Assembly: GCF_029894425.1 (NCBI RefSeq)
Contig: NZ_JARXYJ010000001.1
Span: 6,778,501 to 6,842,500 of the forward strand
Reading direction: 5' to 3'
DNA: 64,000 nt
Origin: Streptomyces sp. SAI-127
Lineage (GTDB): Bacteria; Actinomycetota; Actinomycetes; Streptomycetales; Streptomycetaceae
Made by a program: the position numbers and the translations under genes. Below, one piece after another: positions 51,095 to 60,345 of this stretch. How positions within the stretch are numbered: the first letter of the stretch is position 1; every line of letters starts with the position of its first letter. The notes beneath the pieces were generated by a model, which saw only the letters and a list, made by a program, of their open reading frames with translations, had not been told where the DNA came from and did not search any database.

Positions 51095-54000
51095 ATGCTC
51101 GAACCGACCGAACCCATCGAGGGTTCCGAACAGAACACTCCCAGCGACACCCTGCCGCCGCGTCGTCGGCGCCGTGCCGCGTCCAGGCCGGCGGGACCGC
51201 CGGTCGCCGCCGCCCCGGGCGGCGAGGAGGTCGTCGCTCCGGCCATACCGGCCGCGGAGGCGGAGGACCTCGTCACGGACGAGGAGGAGAAGCTCGACGA
51301 GAGCGTCGAGATCACCGAGAACGTCGAGACCACCGAGGCGGCTGCGCCTGCCGGGCGTCCGCGTCGGCGTGCGACGCGCCGGGCCTCCGCGCCTGCCGGG
51401 GCACCCGAGGCGGCCGAGGCCGCCGAGACCGTGGTGCCGGTGGTCGCCGAGGCACCCGCCGAGCCCGCGGCCGCGGAGAGCGCGCCTGCCGTCGAGGCCG
51501 AGGACACGGCTCCGCCCGCCGGACGTACACGTCGGCGCGCGACACGTCGGGTGTCCACCCCCGCTGATGCGCCCGTGGCCGCCGAGGCCGAGGCTCCGGT
51601 GACCGCCGAGACGCCTGCCGAGGCCGAGACCGCCGATGAGGCGCCCACCGCCGAGACCACCGCGCCCGCCGGGCGTACGCGTCGCCGGGCCTCCCGGCGT
51701 GCCGCCGCGCCCGCCGGTGCTCCGGAGGCCGCGGAGACCGTCGAGTCGCCTGCCGCCGCGGAGGTCGCCGAAACCGTCGAGCCGGTGGCCGCGGAAGCGC
51801 CCGCCGAGACCGCCGATGCCGAGGACGCCACCCCGCGTCGTTCCCGCCGCCGTGCCACGCGCCGCGTTTCCGCGCCTGCCGGTGCCCCCGAGGGTGAGGC
51901 CGCCGAGGCCACGCCGTCCGAGCCGGTTGCCGAGGCCCCCGCCGTGCAGGAACCCGCCACCGAAGCCCCCGCACCCGTCGCCGAGACCTCCGCCGAGGAC
52001 GCCGCGCCGCGCCGTGCCCGTCGTCGGTCCGTTCGTCAGGCCGCCACCGGGTTCGCCGAGCCCGCGCGGCGCGCTCGCGTTGCCGAGGACGAGGACGAGG
52101 ACGAGTCGGTGCGCCGGCCGGCGCGCCCCGCGGTCGCCGTGTTCCAGGCGCCCGTCTTCACCGAACCGCAGTTCCAGACCGCGCAGCGGGCCGCCGCAGA
52201 GGCCGCCGCCGAGGCGGAGACCGGGCAGGGCGAAGAACCGGTCGAGTCCGCCGAGCCGGTCGAGGAGATCGCCGAGGAGCAGAGCGGGCCGCGGCGCCGC
52301 CGCCGTCGTCGGGGTGCCGGTGACGAGCCCGAGGCGCGGGAGACCGCCGCCGAGACCGTCGTGGAGGAAGAAGAGACGGACGAGGCCGCCGACGAGGACT
52401 CCGCGGAGTCGGATGACGCCGAGGAGACCGGGTCGCGGCGTCGCCGTCGCCGCGGTGGCCGTCGCAGGCGCCGGGGCGAGTCGGCCGAGGCGTCCGGTGA
52501 CGAGGACTCGGAGGACTCCGAGGAGCCCGCCGCCGGGCAGTCCGCCCAGGACGACGATGGTGCCGAGCAGGACGACGAGGACGACGAGGACGCCCGTTCG
52601 GACGAGTCCGGCGGCTCCAGCTCCAGCCGTCGTCGCCGTCGGCGCAGGCGTCGGGCCGGGGACTCCTCCGCGGACACCGAGCCCGATGACGGCGACCCCG
52701 AGCGGACCGTCGTCAAGGTGCGCGAGCCCCGTCCCGCGCGGGAAAGGGTTTCGGAGCCGTCCGACGAGGTGCAGTCCATCAAGGGCTCGACCCGTCTGGA
52801 GGCCAAGAAGCAGCGCCGCCGCGAGGGCCGTGAGCAGGGCCGCCGTCGGGTCCCGATCATCACCGAGGCCGAGTTCCTGGCCCGCCGCGAGGCCGTCGAG
52901 CGGGTGATGGTCGTCCGGCAGAGCGGTGAGCGCACGCAGATCGGCGTGCTCGAGGACGGTGTGCTCGTCGAGCACTACGTCAACAAGGAGCAGGCCACCT
53001 CGTACGTCGGCAACGTCTACCTGGGCAAGGTCCAGAACGTGCTGCCGTCGATGGAGGCCGCCTTCATCGACATCGGCAAGGGCCGCAACGCGGTGCTCTA
53101 CGCCGGTGAGGTCAACTTCGAGGCGCTCGGCATGGCCAACGGGCCGCGCCGCATCGAGAGCGCGCTGAAGTCCGGTCAGTCGGTGCTGGTCCAGGTGACC
53201 AAGGACCCGATCGGCCACAAGGGCGCGCGGCTCACCAGCCAGGTCTCCCTCCCCGGGCGCTACCTCGTGTACGTCCCCGAGGGCTCGATGACCGGCATCA
53301 GCCGCAAGCTGCCCGACACCGAGCGCGCGCGTCTGAAGACCATCCTCAAGAAGATCGTCCCCGAGGACGCGGGCGTCATCGTGCGCACCGCCGCCGAGGG
53401 CGCGAGCGAGGACGAGCTGCGCCGCGATGTCGAGCGGCTGCAGGCGCAGTGGGAGGACATCCAGAAGAAGGCGAAGAGCGGCAACGCCCCGACGCTGCTC
53501 TACGGCGAGCCGGACATGACCGTCCGGGTCGTCCGCGACATCTTCAACGAGGACTTCACCAAGGTCGTCGTCAGCGGTGACGAGGGATGGGAGACCATCC
53601 ACGGATACGTCTCGCACGTCGCGCCCGACCTGGCCGACCGGCTGTCGAAGTGGACCTCCGAGGTCGACGTCTTCGCCACGTACCGGATCGACGAGCAGCT
53701 CGCCAAGGCGCTGGACCGCAAGGTCTGGCTGCCCAGTGGCGGTTCGCTGGTGATCGACCGGACCGAGGCGATGGTCGTCGTCGATGTCAACACCGGCAAG
53801 TTCACCGGGCAGGGGGGCAACCTCGAGGAGACGGTCACCAGGAACAACCTGGAGGCGGCCGAGGAGATCGTGCGCCAGCTCAGGCTGCGCGACCTCGGCG
53901 GCATCATCGTCATCGACTTCATCGACATGGTCCTGGAGTCCAACCGGGATCTGGTGCTGCGGCGCCTGCTCGAGTGCCTGGGCCGGGACCGGACCAAGCA

Positions 54001-55183
54001 CCAGGTCGCCGAGGTCACCTCGCTGGGCCTGGTCCAGATGACCCGCAAGCGGGTCGGCCAGGGCCTGCTGGAGTCCTTCTCCGAGACCTGCGTCCACTGC
54101 AACGGCCGCGGTGTCATCGTGCACATGGAGACGCCGACCTCCGCCGGTGGCGGCGGCAAGCGCAAGAAGCGCGGGCGCGGTGGTGACGGACACGAGCACG
54201 TCCACGAGGCCGTGGCCGCGGTAGAGGCTCCCGAGGCGCCCGAAGAGGTCGAGACCGAGGCCGAGCTCGCCGCCGAGGTGGCCGAGCCCATCGCGCTCAC
54301 GCCGGCTGAGTTCGCCCCGGACGAGGAGCTGTACAGCAGCGTCGCCGAGGCGGAGGCCGCGGCCACGCGCGGGCGTGGCCGTCGCAGGGCGAGCCGCCGG
54401 GCGTCCGCTCCGGCCGGTGCCCCGAGGGGCGGCGGGTCGAGGAGGTCGGGCGGTGCCGAGGTGCCGGCCGACCAGGAGAGCCCGGTCCCCGAGGACGTCG
54501 AGGTGCCGACCGCTCAGGCCGTGCCGGCCGAGGTGGAGGCCGAGCGTCCCGTGCAGCCGGAGACGGCCGCCGAGGCACAGGCCGAGCCGGTCGCCGCGGA
54601 GGACCCCGTCGTGGAGGCCGTGTCCGCGAGCGAGCCCGCCGCCGACGAGGCCGCTCCCAAGGGCCGTACGCGCCGCCGGGCCACCCGGAGGGCATCGGCC
54701 CCGGCCGGTTCCCCGACGGGTGCCGAGGCCGCCGTGGTGACGGTCGCCGAGACCGCGCCGGTGGCCGAGCCGCAGGCCGAGCCGGCCCCGGCCGTGTCGG
54801 CCGAGCCCGAGGCGGTCGCCGAGAGCGCCGCCCCGGCCCGTCCGCGCCGTCGTGCCGTCCGCAAGGCCACCGCGCCCACCGCGTCCGAGGAGGCGGCCGT
54901 CGTGGTCGTGCCCTCGGCGGAGGCCCCGGCCGAGGCGGAGGCGCCCGTCGAGGCGGAAGCACCCGTCGACGAGGCGGCCCCGGCCAAGAAGACGGCCCGT
55001 AAGACGGCCAAGAAGGCCACGGCGAAGAAGGCCGCGACCAAGAAGGCCACCACCGCCAAGAAGACGGCCGCGAAGAAGACCGTGGCCAAGAAGACGACCG
55101 CGAAGAAGGCGGCGTCGAAGAAGACGGTGGCGGCCGAGCAGCAGTCGCCGCGGTCCGTCTCCACCCAGGCCGACGAGGCCTGA
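51095..55183 (+). CDS. rne: Ribonuclease E/G family endoribonuclease
   Basis: A 1362-residue RNase of the Streptomyces RNase ES type. Residues 1-570 are a disordered Ala/Glu-rich region with repeated basic modules such as RRRATRRASAPAGAPE and poly-Arg clusters. The catalytic core (about 590-1010) has the S1 fold (TSYVGNVYLGKVQ), catalytic Asp897 in VVDVNTGKF and Asp941 in VIDFIDM, and the zinc-link Cys999 and Cys1002 in CVHCNGRG. A second disordered tail ends in Lys/Ala repeats (KKTARKTAKKATAKKA). The layout is inverted relative to E. coli, with scaffold sequence on both sides. GGGAGAA precedes the ATG. The 263-base gap upstream holds no gene. Confidence 0.95.
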   Translation: MLEPTEPIEGSEQNTPSDTLPPRRRRRAASRPAGPPVAAAPGGEEVVAPAIPAAEAEDLVTDEEEKLDESVEITENVETTEAAAPAGRPRRRATRRASAPAGAPEAAEAAETVVPVVAEAPAEPAAAESAPAVEAEDTAPPAGRTRRRATRRVSTPADAPVAAEAEAPVTAETPAEAETADEAPTAETTAPAGRTRRRASRRAAAPAGAPEAAETVESPAAAEVAETVEPVAAEAPAETADAEDATPRRSRRRATRRVSAPAGAPEGEAAEATPSEPVAEAPAVQEPATEAPAPVAETSAEDAAPRRARRRSVRQAATGFAEPARRARVAEDEDEDESVRRPARPAVAVFQAPVFTEPQFQTAQRAAAEAAAEAETGQGEEPVESAEPVEEIAEEQSGPRRRRRRRGAGDEPEARETAAETVVEEEETDEAADEDSAESDDAEETGSRRRRRRGGRRRRRGESAEASGDEDSEDSEEPAAGQSAQDDDGAEQDDEDDEDARSDESGGSSSSRRRRRRRRRAGDSSADTEPDDGDPERTVVKVREPRPARERVSEPSDEVQSIKGSTRLEAKKQRRREGREQGRRRVPIITEAEFLARREAVERVMVVRQSGERTQIGVLEDGVLVEHYVNKEQATSYVGNVYLGKVQNVLPSMEAAFIDIGKGRNAVLYAGEVNFEALGMANGPRRIESALKSGQSVLVQVTKDPIGHKGARLTSQVSLPGRYLVYVPEGSMTGISRKLPDTERARLKTILKKIVPEDAGVIVRTAAEGASEDELRRDVERLQAQWEDIQKKAKSGNAPTLLYGEPDMTVRVVRDIFNEDFTKVVVSGDEGWETIHGYVSHVAPDLADRLSKWTSEVDVFATYRIDEQLAKALDRKVWLPSGGSLVIDRTEAMVVVDVNTGKFTGQGGNLEETVTRNNLEAAEEIVRQLRLRDLGGIIVIDFIDMVLESNRDLVLRRLLECLGRDRTKHQVAEVTSLGLVQMTRKRVGQGLLESFSETCVHCNGRGVIVHMETPTSAGGGGKRKKRGRGGDGHEHVHEAVAAVEAPEAPEEVETEAELAAEVAEPIALTPAEFAPDEELYSSVAEAEAAATRGRGRRRASRRASAPAGAPRGGGSRRSGGAEVPADQESPVPEDVEVPTAQAVPAEVEAERPVQPETAAEAQAEPVAAEDPVVEAVSASEPAADEAAPKGRTRRRATRRASAPAGSPTGAEAAVVTVAETAPVAEPQAEPAPAVSAEPEAVAESAAPARPRRRAVRKATAPTASEEAAVVVVPSAEAPAEAEAPVEAEAPVDEAAPAKKTARKTAKKATAKKAATKKATTAKKTAAKKTVAKKTTAKKAASKKTVAAEQQSPRSVSTQADEA

Positions 55184-55220
55184 CGGACGGTCACCGCATA
55201 GTTTCGGCCGTCTGAAGATC

Positions 55221-55254
55221 GAAATCCGCTCTTGGTTCGCCTAGGGCGGATTTC
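55221..55254 (+). terminator. rne terminator
   Basis: A 9-bp stem GAAATCCGC/GCGGATTTC (55221-55229 with 55246-55254), ending in TTTC, 37 bases past the rne stop. Confidence 0.75.
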
Positions 55255-55297
55255 GTGATTCTGTGGGTATTGCGTCCGACAGAAAGTTGTCAACCGG

Positions 55298-55389
55298 TGA
55301 TCGATCATGTGAATGGCTGGTGAATCCCGGGCCTGTCCCCAGGGTTATGATGTGAGCCGAGATTGACGCTTAATTTAGACAAATAGGGA
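55298..55389 (+). promoter_or_regulatory. AT-rich promoter region of the dTDP-sugar operon
   Basis: It holds a 10-bp palindrome TGATCGATCA (55298-55307), a -10 candidate TATGAT (55346-55351), and TTGACG (55363) with TAGGGA (55384-55389). TAGGGA may instead be part of the ribosome site before the GTG at 55395. Confidence 0.4.
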
Positions 55390-55394
55390 TTTTC

Positions 55395-56462
55395 GTGAAG
55401 GCTCTCGTGCTCTCCGGGGGAGCGGGCACCCGCCTCCGCCCGATCACCCACACGTCCGCCAAGCAGTTGGTGCCGGTCGCCAACAAGCCCGTGCTGTTCT
55501 ACGGCCTGGAGGCGATCGCCGAGGCCGGGATCAGCGAGGTCGGCATCGTCGTCGGCGACACCGCGGACGAGATCCGTGAGGCGGTCGGTGACGGCTCCCA
55601 GTTCGGGATCAAGGTCACCTACATCCCGCAGGAAGCGCCGCTGGGCCTCGCCCACGCCGTCCTCATCGCGCAGGAGTTCCTCGGTGACGAGGACTTCGTC
55701 ATGTACCTCGGCGACAACTTCATCGTCGGCGGCATCACCGGTCTGGTGGACGAGTTCCGCGCCGAGCGGCCCGAGGCGCAGATCCTGCTGACCCGGGTCC
55801 CCAACCCCACGTCCTTCGGTGTCGCCGAACTCGACGGCGACGGCCGGGTGGTGGGCCTGGAGGAGAAGCCGAAGCAGCCCAAGAGCGATCTGGCGCTCGT
55901 CGGCGTCTACCTCTTCACCCCGGCCATTCACGAGGCCGTCCGCTCCATCGAGCCGTCCTGGCGCGGCGAGCTGGAGATCACCCATGCGATCCAGTGGCTG
56001 ATCGACCAGAAGCGTGACGTGCGTTCCACGACCATCTCCGGGTACTGGAAGGACACCGGCAACGTCACCGACATGCTGGAGGTCAACCGGTCGGTCCTGG
56101 AGACCGTCGACCCGGTGAACGAGGGCTCGGTCGACGAGAGCAGCGAGATCATCGGCCGGGTCCGGATCGAGGCGGGGGCCAGCATCCGTGGCAGCCGTAT
56201 CGTCGGTCCTGCCATCATCGGTGCCGGCACGGTGGTCAACGACGCCTACATCGGTCCGTTCACGTCCGTCTCCGAGGACTGCCGGATCGAGGACAGCGAA
56301 ATCGAGTACTCCATCGTGCTGCGCGGCTCGTCCGTGACCGGCGTGCGCCGTGTGGAGGCCTCGCTCATCGGACGTGACGTCGAGGTCACGCCCGCGCCCC
56401 GTAACCCCAAGGCACACCGGCTCGTGCTCGGTGATCACAGCAAGGTGCAGATCTCTTCATGA
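55395..56462 (+). CDS. rmlA: Glucose-1-phosphate thymidylyltransferase, long RmlA/StrD type
   Basis: A 355-residue enzyme making dTDP-glucose from dTTP and glucose 1-phosphate. The nucleotide loop is LSGGAGTRLRPITHTSAKQL (7-26); YLGDNFIVGG and EEKPKQPKSDLALVGVYLF carry metal and sugar contacts. The C-terminal third is a left-handed beta-helix tail (GPAIIGAGTVVNDAYIGPFT), the form common in Streptomyces sugar pathways such as strD, longer than the 290-residue RmlA of Gram-negatives. The stop overlaps the rmlB ATG (ATGA). First gene of a five-gene operon. Confidence 0.93.
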   Translation: MKALVLSGGAGTRLRPITHTSAKQLVPVANKPVLFYGLEAIAEAGISEVGIVVGDTADEIREAVGDGSQFGIKVTYIPQEAPLGLAHAVLIAQEFLGDEDFVMYLGDNFIVGGITGLVDEFRAERPEAQILLTRVPNPTSFGVAELDGDGRVVGLEEKPKQPKSDLALVGVYLFTPAIHEAVRSIEPSWRGELEITHAIQWLIDQKRDVRSTTISGYWKDTGNVTDMLEVNRSVLETVDPVNEGSVDESSEIIGRVRIEAGASIRGSRIVGPAIIGAGTVVNDAYIGPFTSVSEDCRIEDSEIEYSIVLRGSSVTGVRRVEASLIGRDVEVTPAPRNPKAHRLVLGDHSKVQISS

Positions 56463-57445
56463 CCACTCGGATTCTGGTGACCGGCGGTGCCGGCTTCATC
56501 GGCTCGCACTACGTCCGTACCGTGCTCGGCCCCGAGGGCCCCGGTGACATCGCCGTCACCGTCCTCGACAAGCTGACCTACGCGGGCAACCCGGCCAACC
56601 TCGACGAGGTGCGCGAGCACCCGGGCTTCGCCTTCGTGCAGGGCGACATCTGCGACCCCGAGCTGGTCGGCAAGCTGATGGCCGAGCACGACCAGGTCGT
56701 CCACTTCGCCGCCGAGTCGCACGTCGACCGTTCCATCGACGGCGGCGCGGAGTTCGTGCGCACCAACGTGGTCGGCACCCACACCCTCATCGACGCGGCC
56801 CACCGCGCGGGCATCAAGACCTTCGTGCACATCTCCACCGACGAGGTCTACGGCTCGATCGACGAGGGTTCCTGGCCCGAGACGCACCCGCTGGAGCCCA
56901 ACTCGCCGTACTCCTCGGCGAAGGCGTCCAGCGACCTGATCGCGCTGTCGTACCACCGCACCCACGGCCTGGACGTGCGGGTGACCCGCTGCTCCAACAA
57001 CTACGGGCACCACCACTTCCCCGAGAAGGTCATCCCGCTCTTCGTGACCAACCTTCTCGACGGCAAGAAGGTCCCGCTGTACGGCGACGGCGGCAACGTC
57101 CGCGACTGGCTGCACATCGACGACCACGTCCAGGGCATCGAGCTCGTGCGCACCAAGGGCCGCGCCGGCGAGGTCTACAACATCGGCGGCGGCACCGAGC
57201 TCTCCAACAAGGAGCTCACCGGTCTGCTGCTGAAGGCGTGCGGCGCCGACTGGGAGACCAGCGTCGAGTACGTCGAGGACCGCAAGGGCCACGACCGCCG
57301 CTACTCCGTCGACTGCACGAAGATCCGCGAGGAGCTCGGCTACGAGCCCCGCAAGAGCTTCGAGCAGGGCCTCGCCGAGACCGTGCAGTGGTACCGCGAC
57401 AACCGCGCCTGGTGGGAGCCGCTGAAGGAGCGGGCCGCGCTGTGA
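56459..57445 (+). CDS. rmlB: dTDP-glucose 4,6-dehydratase
   Basis: A 328-residue extended SDR enzyme forming dTDP-4-keto-6-deoxyglucose. NAD-binding GGAGFIGS at 9-16, catalytic Thr127-Asp128-Glu129 (STDEVYGS) and Tyr151/Lys155 (YSSAK) are all present. NNYGHHHFPEKVIPLF is the usual substrate segment. Overlaps both neighbours by 4 bases. Confidence 0.96.
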   Translation: MTTRILVTGGAGFIGSHYVRTVLGPEGPGDIAVTVLDKLTYAGNPANLDEVREHPGFAFVQGDICDPELVGKLMAEHDQVVHFAAESHVDRSIDGGAEFVRTNVVGTHTLIDAAHRAGIKTFVHISTDEVYGSIDEGSWPETHPLEPNSPYSSAKASSDLIALSYHRTHGLDVRVTRCSNNYGHHHFPEKVIPLFVTNLLDGKKVPLYGDGGNVRDWLHIDDHVQGIELVRTKGRAGEVYNIGGGTELSNKELTGLLLKACGADWETSVEYVEDRKGHDRRYSVDCTKIREELGYEPRKSFEQGLAETVQWYRDNRAWWEPLKERAAL

Positions 57446-58338
57446 CCGACAACCGCACCTGGCTGGTCACGGGCGCGGGCGGCATGCTGGGCCAGGACGT
57501 CCTGGCCCGGCTCGCCCAGGCGGGGGAGCGGTATGTCGCTCTCGACCGCGCGGCGCTGGACCTCACCGACGCCGACGCCGTGAGCGCGGCGCTGGACGAG
57601 CACCGGCCCGCCGTGGTCGTCAACTGCGCCGCCTGGACGGCCGTCGACGACGCAGAGACCCGTGAGGACGAGGCGCTCGCGATCAACGGCGACGGGCCGG
57701 CCAACCTGGCCGCCGCCTGCGCCCGCACCGGGGCCGTTCTGCTGCACGTCTCCACGGACTACGTCTTCGCCGGGGACGCCCAGGAGCCGTACGCGGAGGA
57801 CGCCCCCACCGCGCCCCGCAGCGCCTACGGCCGCACCAAGCTGGCCGGCGAGAAGGCCGTGCTCGGGATCGAGCGCGGGTACGTCGTCCGTACCGCCTGG
57901 CTCTACGGCACCGGCGGCCCCAACTTCGTCCGTACGATGATCAAGCTGGAGGGCGTCAAGGACACCCTCGACGTCGTCGACGACCAGCGCGGCCAGCCCA
58001 CCTGGAGCGCCGATCTGGCGGGCCTGCTGGTCGAGCTGGGCCTCGGAGCCCTGGCCGGCACCGCCCCGGCCGGCGTCTACCACGGCACCAACTCCGGCGA
58101 GACCACCTGGCACGGCTTCACCCAGGAGATCTTCCGCCTGCTCGGCACCGACCCGGACCGGGTCCGCCCCACCACCAGCGACGCGTTCGTACGCCCCGCC
58201 CCCCGTCCCGCCTACAGCGTCCTCGGTCACGACCGGTTCGCCGAGGCCGGCATCGAGCCGCTGCGCGACTGGCGCACGGCTCTCACCGAGGCCTTCCCGG
58301 AGATCCACCGGGTCCATCTGAAGGAGAACACGGCGTGA
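57442..58338 (+). CDS. rmlD: dTDP-4-dehydrorhamnose reductase
   Basis: A 298-residue SDR enzyme for the last step to dTDP-L-rhamnose or a related 6-deoxysugar. Cofactor motif VTGAGGMLGQD at 9-19, STDYVFAG at 104-111 and Tyr129/Lys133 in YGRTK. GTG at 57442 overlaps the rmlB stop (GTGA) and has GAAGGAG upstream. The gene overlaps the glycosyltransferase start by 4 bases. Confidence 0.94.
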   Translation: MTDNRTWLVTGAGGMLGQDVLARLAQAGERYVALDRAALDLTDADAVSAALDEHRPAVVVNCAAWTAVDDAETREDEALAINGDGPANLAAACARTGAVLLHVSTDYVFAGDAQEPYAEDAPTAPRSAYGRTKLAGEKAVLGIERGYVVRTAWLYGTGGPNFVRTMIKLEGVKDTLDVVDDQRGQPTWSADLAGLLVELGLGALAGTAPAGVYHGTNSGETTWHGFTQEIFRLLGTDPDRVRPTTSDAFVRPAPRPAYSVLGHDRFAEAGIEPLRDWRTALTEAFPEIHRVHLKENTA

Positions 58339-60335
58339 CGGTCAAGGTCAGCGTCGTCATCGCGGTCTACAACCCCGGCAAATACGTCGAGGACTGCATC
58401 ACGGGCCTGCTGCGGCAGAGCCTCACCCCGGACGAGTTCGAGGTCTTCTTCGTCAACGACGGCTCCACCGACGAGACCCCGGCCCGGCTGGACCAGCTCG
58501 CCGCCGAGCACCCGCACTTCCACGTCATTCACCAGGAGTCCTCCGGCTGGTCGGGCAGGCCCCGCAACACCGGCATCGAGGCCGCCCAGGGCGAGTACGT
58601 CATGTTCGTCGACCACGACGACTGGCTCGGCGACGAGGCCCTTGAGCGGATGTACGACTACGGCAAGGCCAACGAGGCCGACGTCGTCGTGGGAAAGATG
58701 GCGGGCATCGGACGGCCGGTCCCGCAGGAGCTGTTCCGGGTGAACCGGCCGCGTGCCACCGTGTCCAACGCGCCGCTGATCGACAGCCTCACCCCGCACA
58801 AGATGTTCCGGCGGGAGTTCCTGAAGGAGCACGGGATCCGCTTCAAGGAGGGTCGCCGCCGGCTCGAGGACCACGTCTTCGTCGTGGAGACCTATCTGCG
58901 CGCGAAGAACGTCTCCGTCCTCGGCGACTACCTGTGCTACTACCACATCACCCGTGACGACGGCTCCAACGCCGGCTTCCAGCGCTTCGACCCGGTCGGT
59001 TACTTCGGCAACCTGCGCGAGGCCCTCGACGTCGTCGAGTCGCTGACCGAGCCCGGCGCGCTGCGCGACAAGCTGTTCAGCCGCTGGCTGCGCAACGAGA
59101 TGGTCGAGCGGCTGCGCGGCAAGCGGCTGCTCAAGCTCCCCGAGGACTACGCCGAGGAGCTGTACACCGAGATCCACAAGGTGGTCACCGAGCGCTTCGG
59201 ACCGGGTGTCGTCGCCCGTCTCGGCCTCACCCAGAAGGTCGTCGCCGGGCTGATCTTCGCCGACCGCTACCAGGACATCCGGACGCTCGCCGAGTGGGAG
59301 GCCGGGATCAAGCCCACCGGCGAGCTCACCTCGCTGGAGTGGCAGGACGGCACCCTGCGCGTCGGCTTCGACTCCGAACTGCACATCGGCGACGAGCCGA
59401 TGACCTTCCGCCGCGAGGGCGGGCGTCTGCTGCTCGGTCTGCCGCTGCCCGACGAGGCTCTCAAGGCGCTCGACGACCAGGGCATCGCGCTGGACGCCCC
59501 GCTGGCCAAGAGCGACGTGGACCTGGTGGTCCGGCACCGCGAGGACGCCCGGCAGTTCTACCTCCCCGTCAAGAGCGAGCTGCACGAGGTCGCGGCCGGG
59601 GAGGGTGCCTTCCGGCAGCGGATCTCCGCCCGCGCCGAGCTCGACCCCGAGACCGCGGCCTCCGGCGCCCCGCTCGACAAGGGCATCTGGGATCTGCACC
59701 TCAGGATCAAGTCCTGCGGCTGGAGCAAGGAGACCCGGCTCGGCGCGGTGCGCGGCGCGGACGTCGAGGCCGGCCGGAGCGCCGCGCTCGTCGGTGACGC
59801 GGTCCGCCTGGTGCTGCCGTACTGGACCGACGGACCGGGCAACCTCTCGCTCGACGTCGACCAGCACACCGGCAAGCTGGAGGGCGAGGCGGTGGCCCGT
59901 ATGGACCCGGCCGCGGCCTCGGTCGACGGCGCCACGGTCCGGCTCCCGCTGCCGCTGCACCACGCGGTGGACGGCGGCGAACCGGTCCAGCTCCGCTTCG
60001 AGCGCAAGAACGTCGGCAAGTACCCCGCGGACGCCACCGTCGCCGACGGGGCCCTCACCGCCGAACTGCCGCTGGAGCAGCTCACCGGCATGCGCTGGGC
60101 GGTCCGCGTCGGCGTACCGTCCGCCGCCCGCGGTGAGCGCAAGTGGACCCGGCTCCCGGTCGACGTGGTGGTCGCCGCCGACGGCACCGCCAAGGTGATC
60201 GACCGGCACACCCCGCCGGCCACGAAGAAGGCCGCTCCGAGCGCCCCGAAGAAGAAGGCGGCCGCGCCGCGCCCGCTGTGGCGCCGGGCCGCCGGGCGTA
60301 TCAAGCGCGCCCTGACCAACCAGAAGAAGGGCTGA
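58335..60335 (+). CDS. Family 2 glycosyltransferase, TarS/TarP wall-teichoic-acid type
   Basis: A 666-residue enzyme. The GT-A domain (1 to about 330) has SVVIAVYNPGKYVEDCI, the nucleotide-sugar Asp in FVNDGSTDE, the metal motif FVDHDDW, and SGRPRNTGIEAAQGEYV. The segments PQELF, LTPHKMFRREFLKEHGI and RRLEDHVFVVETYL match the pattern of staphylococcal TarS, which puts sugars on teichoic acid. The C-terminal 330 residues are beta-rich domains like the TarS trimerisation region, then a basic tail (KKAAPSAPKKKAAAP) that may touch the membrane. The gene overlaps rmlD by GTGA, so it likely transfers the dTDP-sugar product, or a related donor, to a wall polymer. Confidence 0.85.
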   Translation: MTVKVSVVIAVYNPGKYVEDCITGLLRQSLTPDEFEVFFVNDGSTDETPARLDQLAAEHPHFHVIHQESSGWSGRPRNTGIEAAQGEYVMFVDHDDWLGDEALERMYDYGKANEADVVVGKMAGIGRPVPQELFRVNRPRATVSNAPLIDSLTPHKMFRREFLKEHGIRFKEGRRRLEDHVFVVETYLRAKNVSVLGDYLCYYHITRDDGSNAGFQRFDPVGYFGNLREALDVVESLTEPGALRDKLFSRWLRNEMVERLRGKRLLKLPEDYAEELYTEIHKVVTERFGPGVVARLGLTQKVVAGLIFADRYQDIRTLAEWEAGIKPTGELTSLEWQDGTLRVGFDSELHIGDEPMTFRREGGRLLLGLPLPDEALKALDDQGIALDAPLAKSDVDLVVRHREDARQFYLPVKSELHEVAAGEGAFRQRISARAELDPETAASGAPLDKGIWDLHLRIKSCGWSKETRLGAVRGADVEAGRSAALVGDAVRLVLPYWTDGPGNLSLDVDQHTGKLEGEAVARMDPAAASVDGATVRLPLPLHHAVDGGEPVQLRFERKNVGKYPADATVADGALTAELPLEQLTGMRWAVRVGVPSAARGERKWTRLPVDVVVAADGTAKVIDRHTPPATKKAAPSAPKKKAAAPRPLWRRAAGRIKRALTNQKKG

Positions 60336-60345
60336 GACCCCCGCG

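Noticed and set aside
50087..54205. Very long minus-strand open frame opposite the DUF2344 and rne genes
   Set aside because: It is the antisense shadow of GC-rich coding DNA. The translation is Gly/Leu/Val/Arg-rich with no domain, and the plus strand carries the RNase E core.
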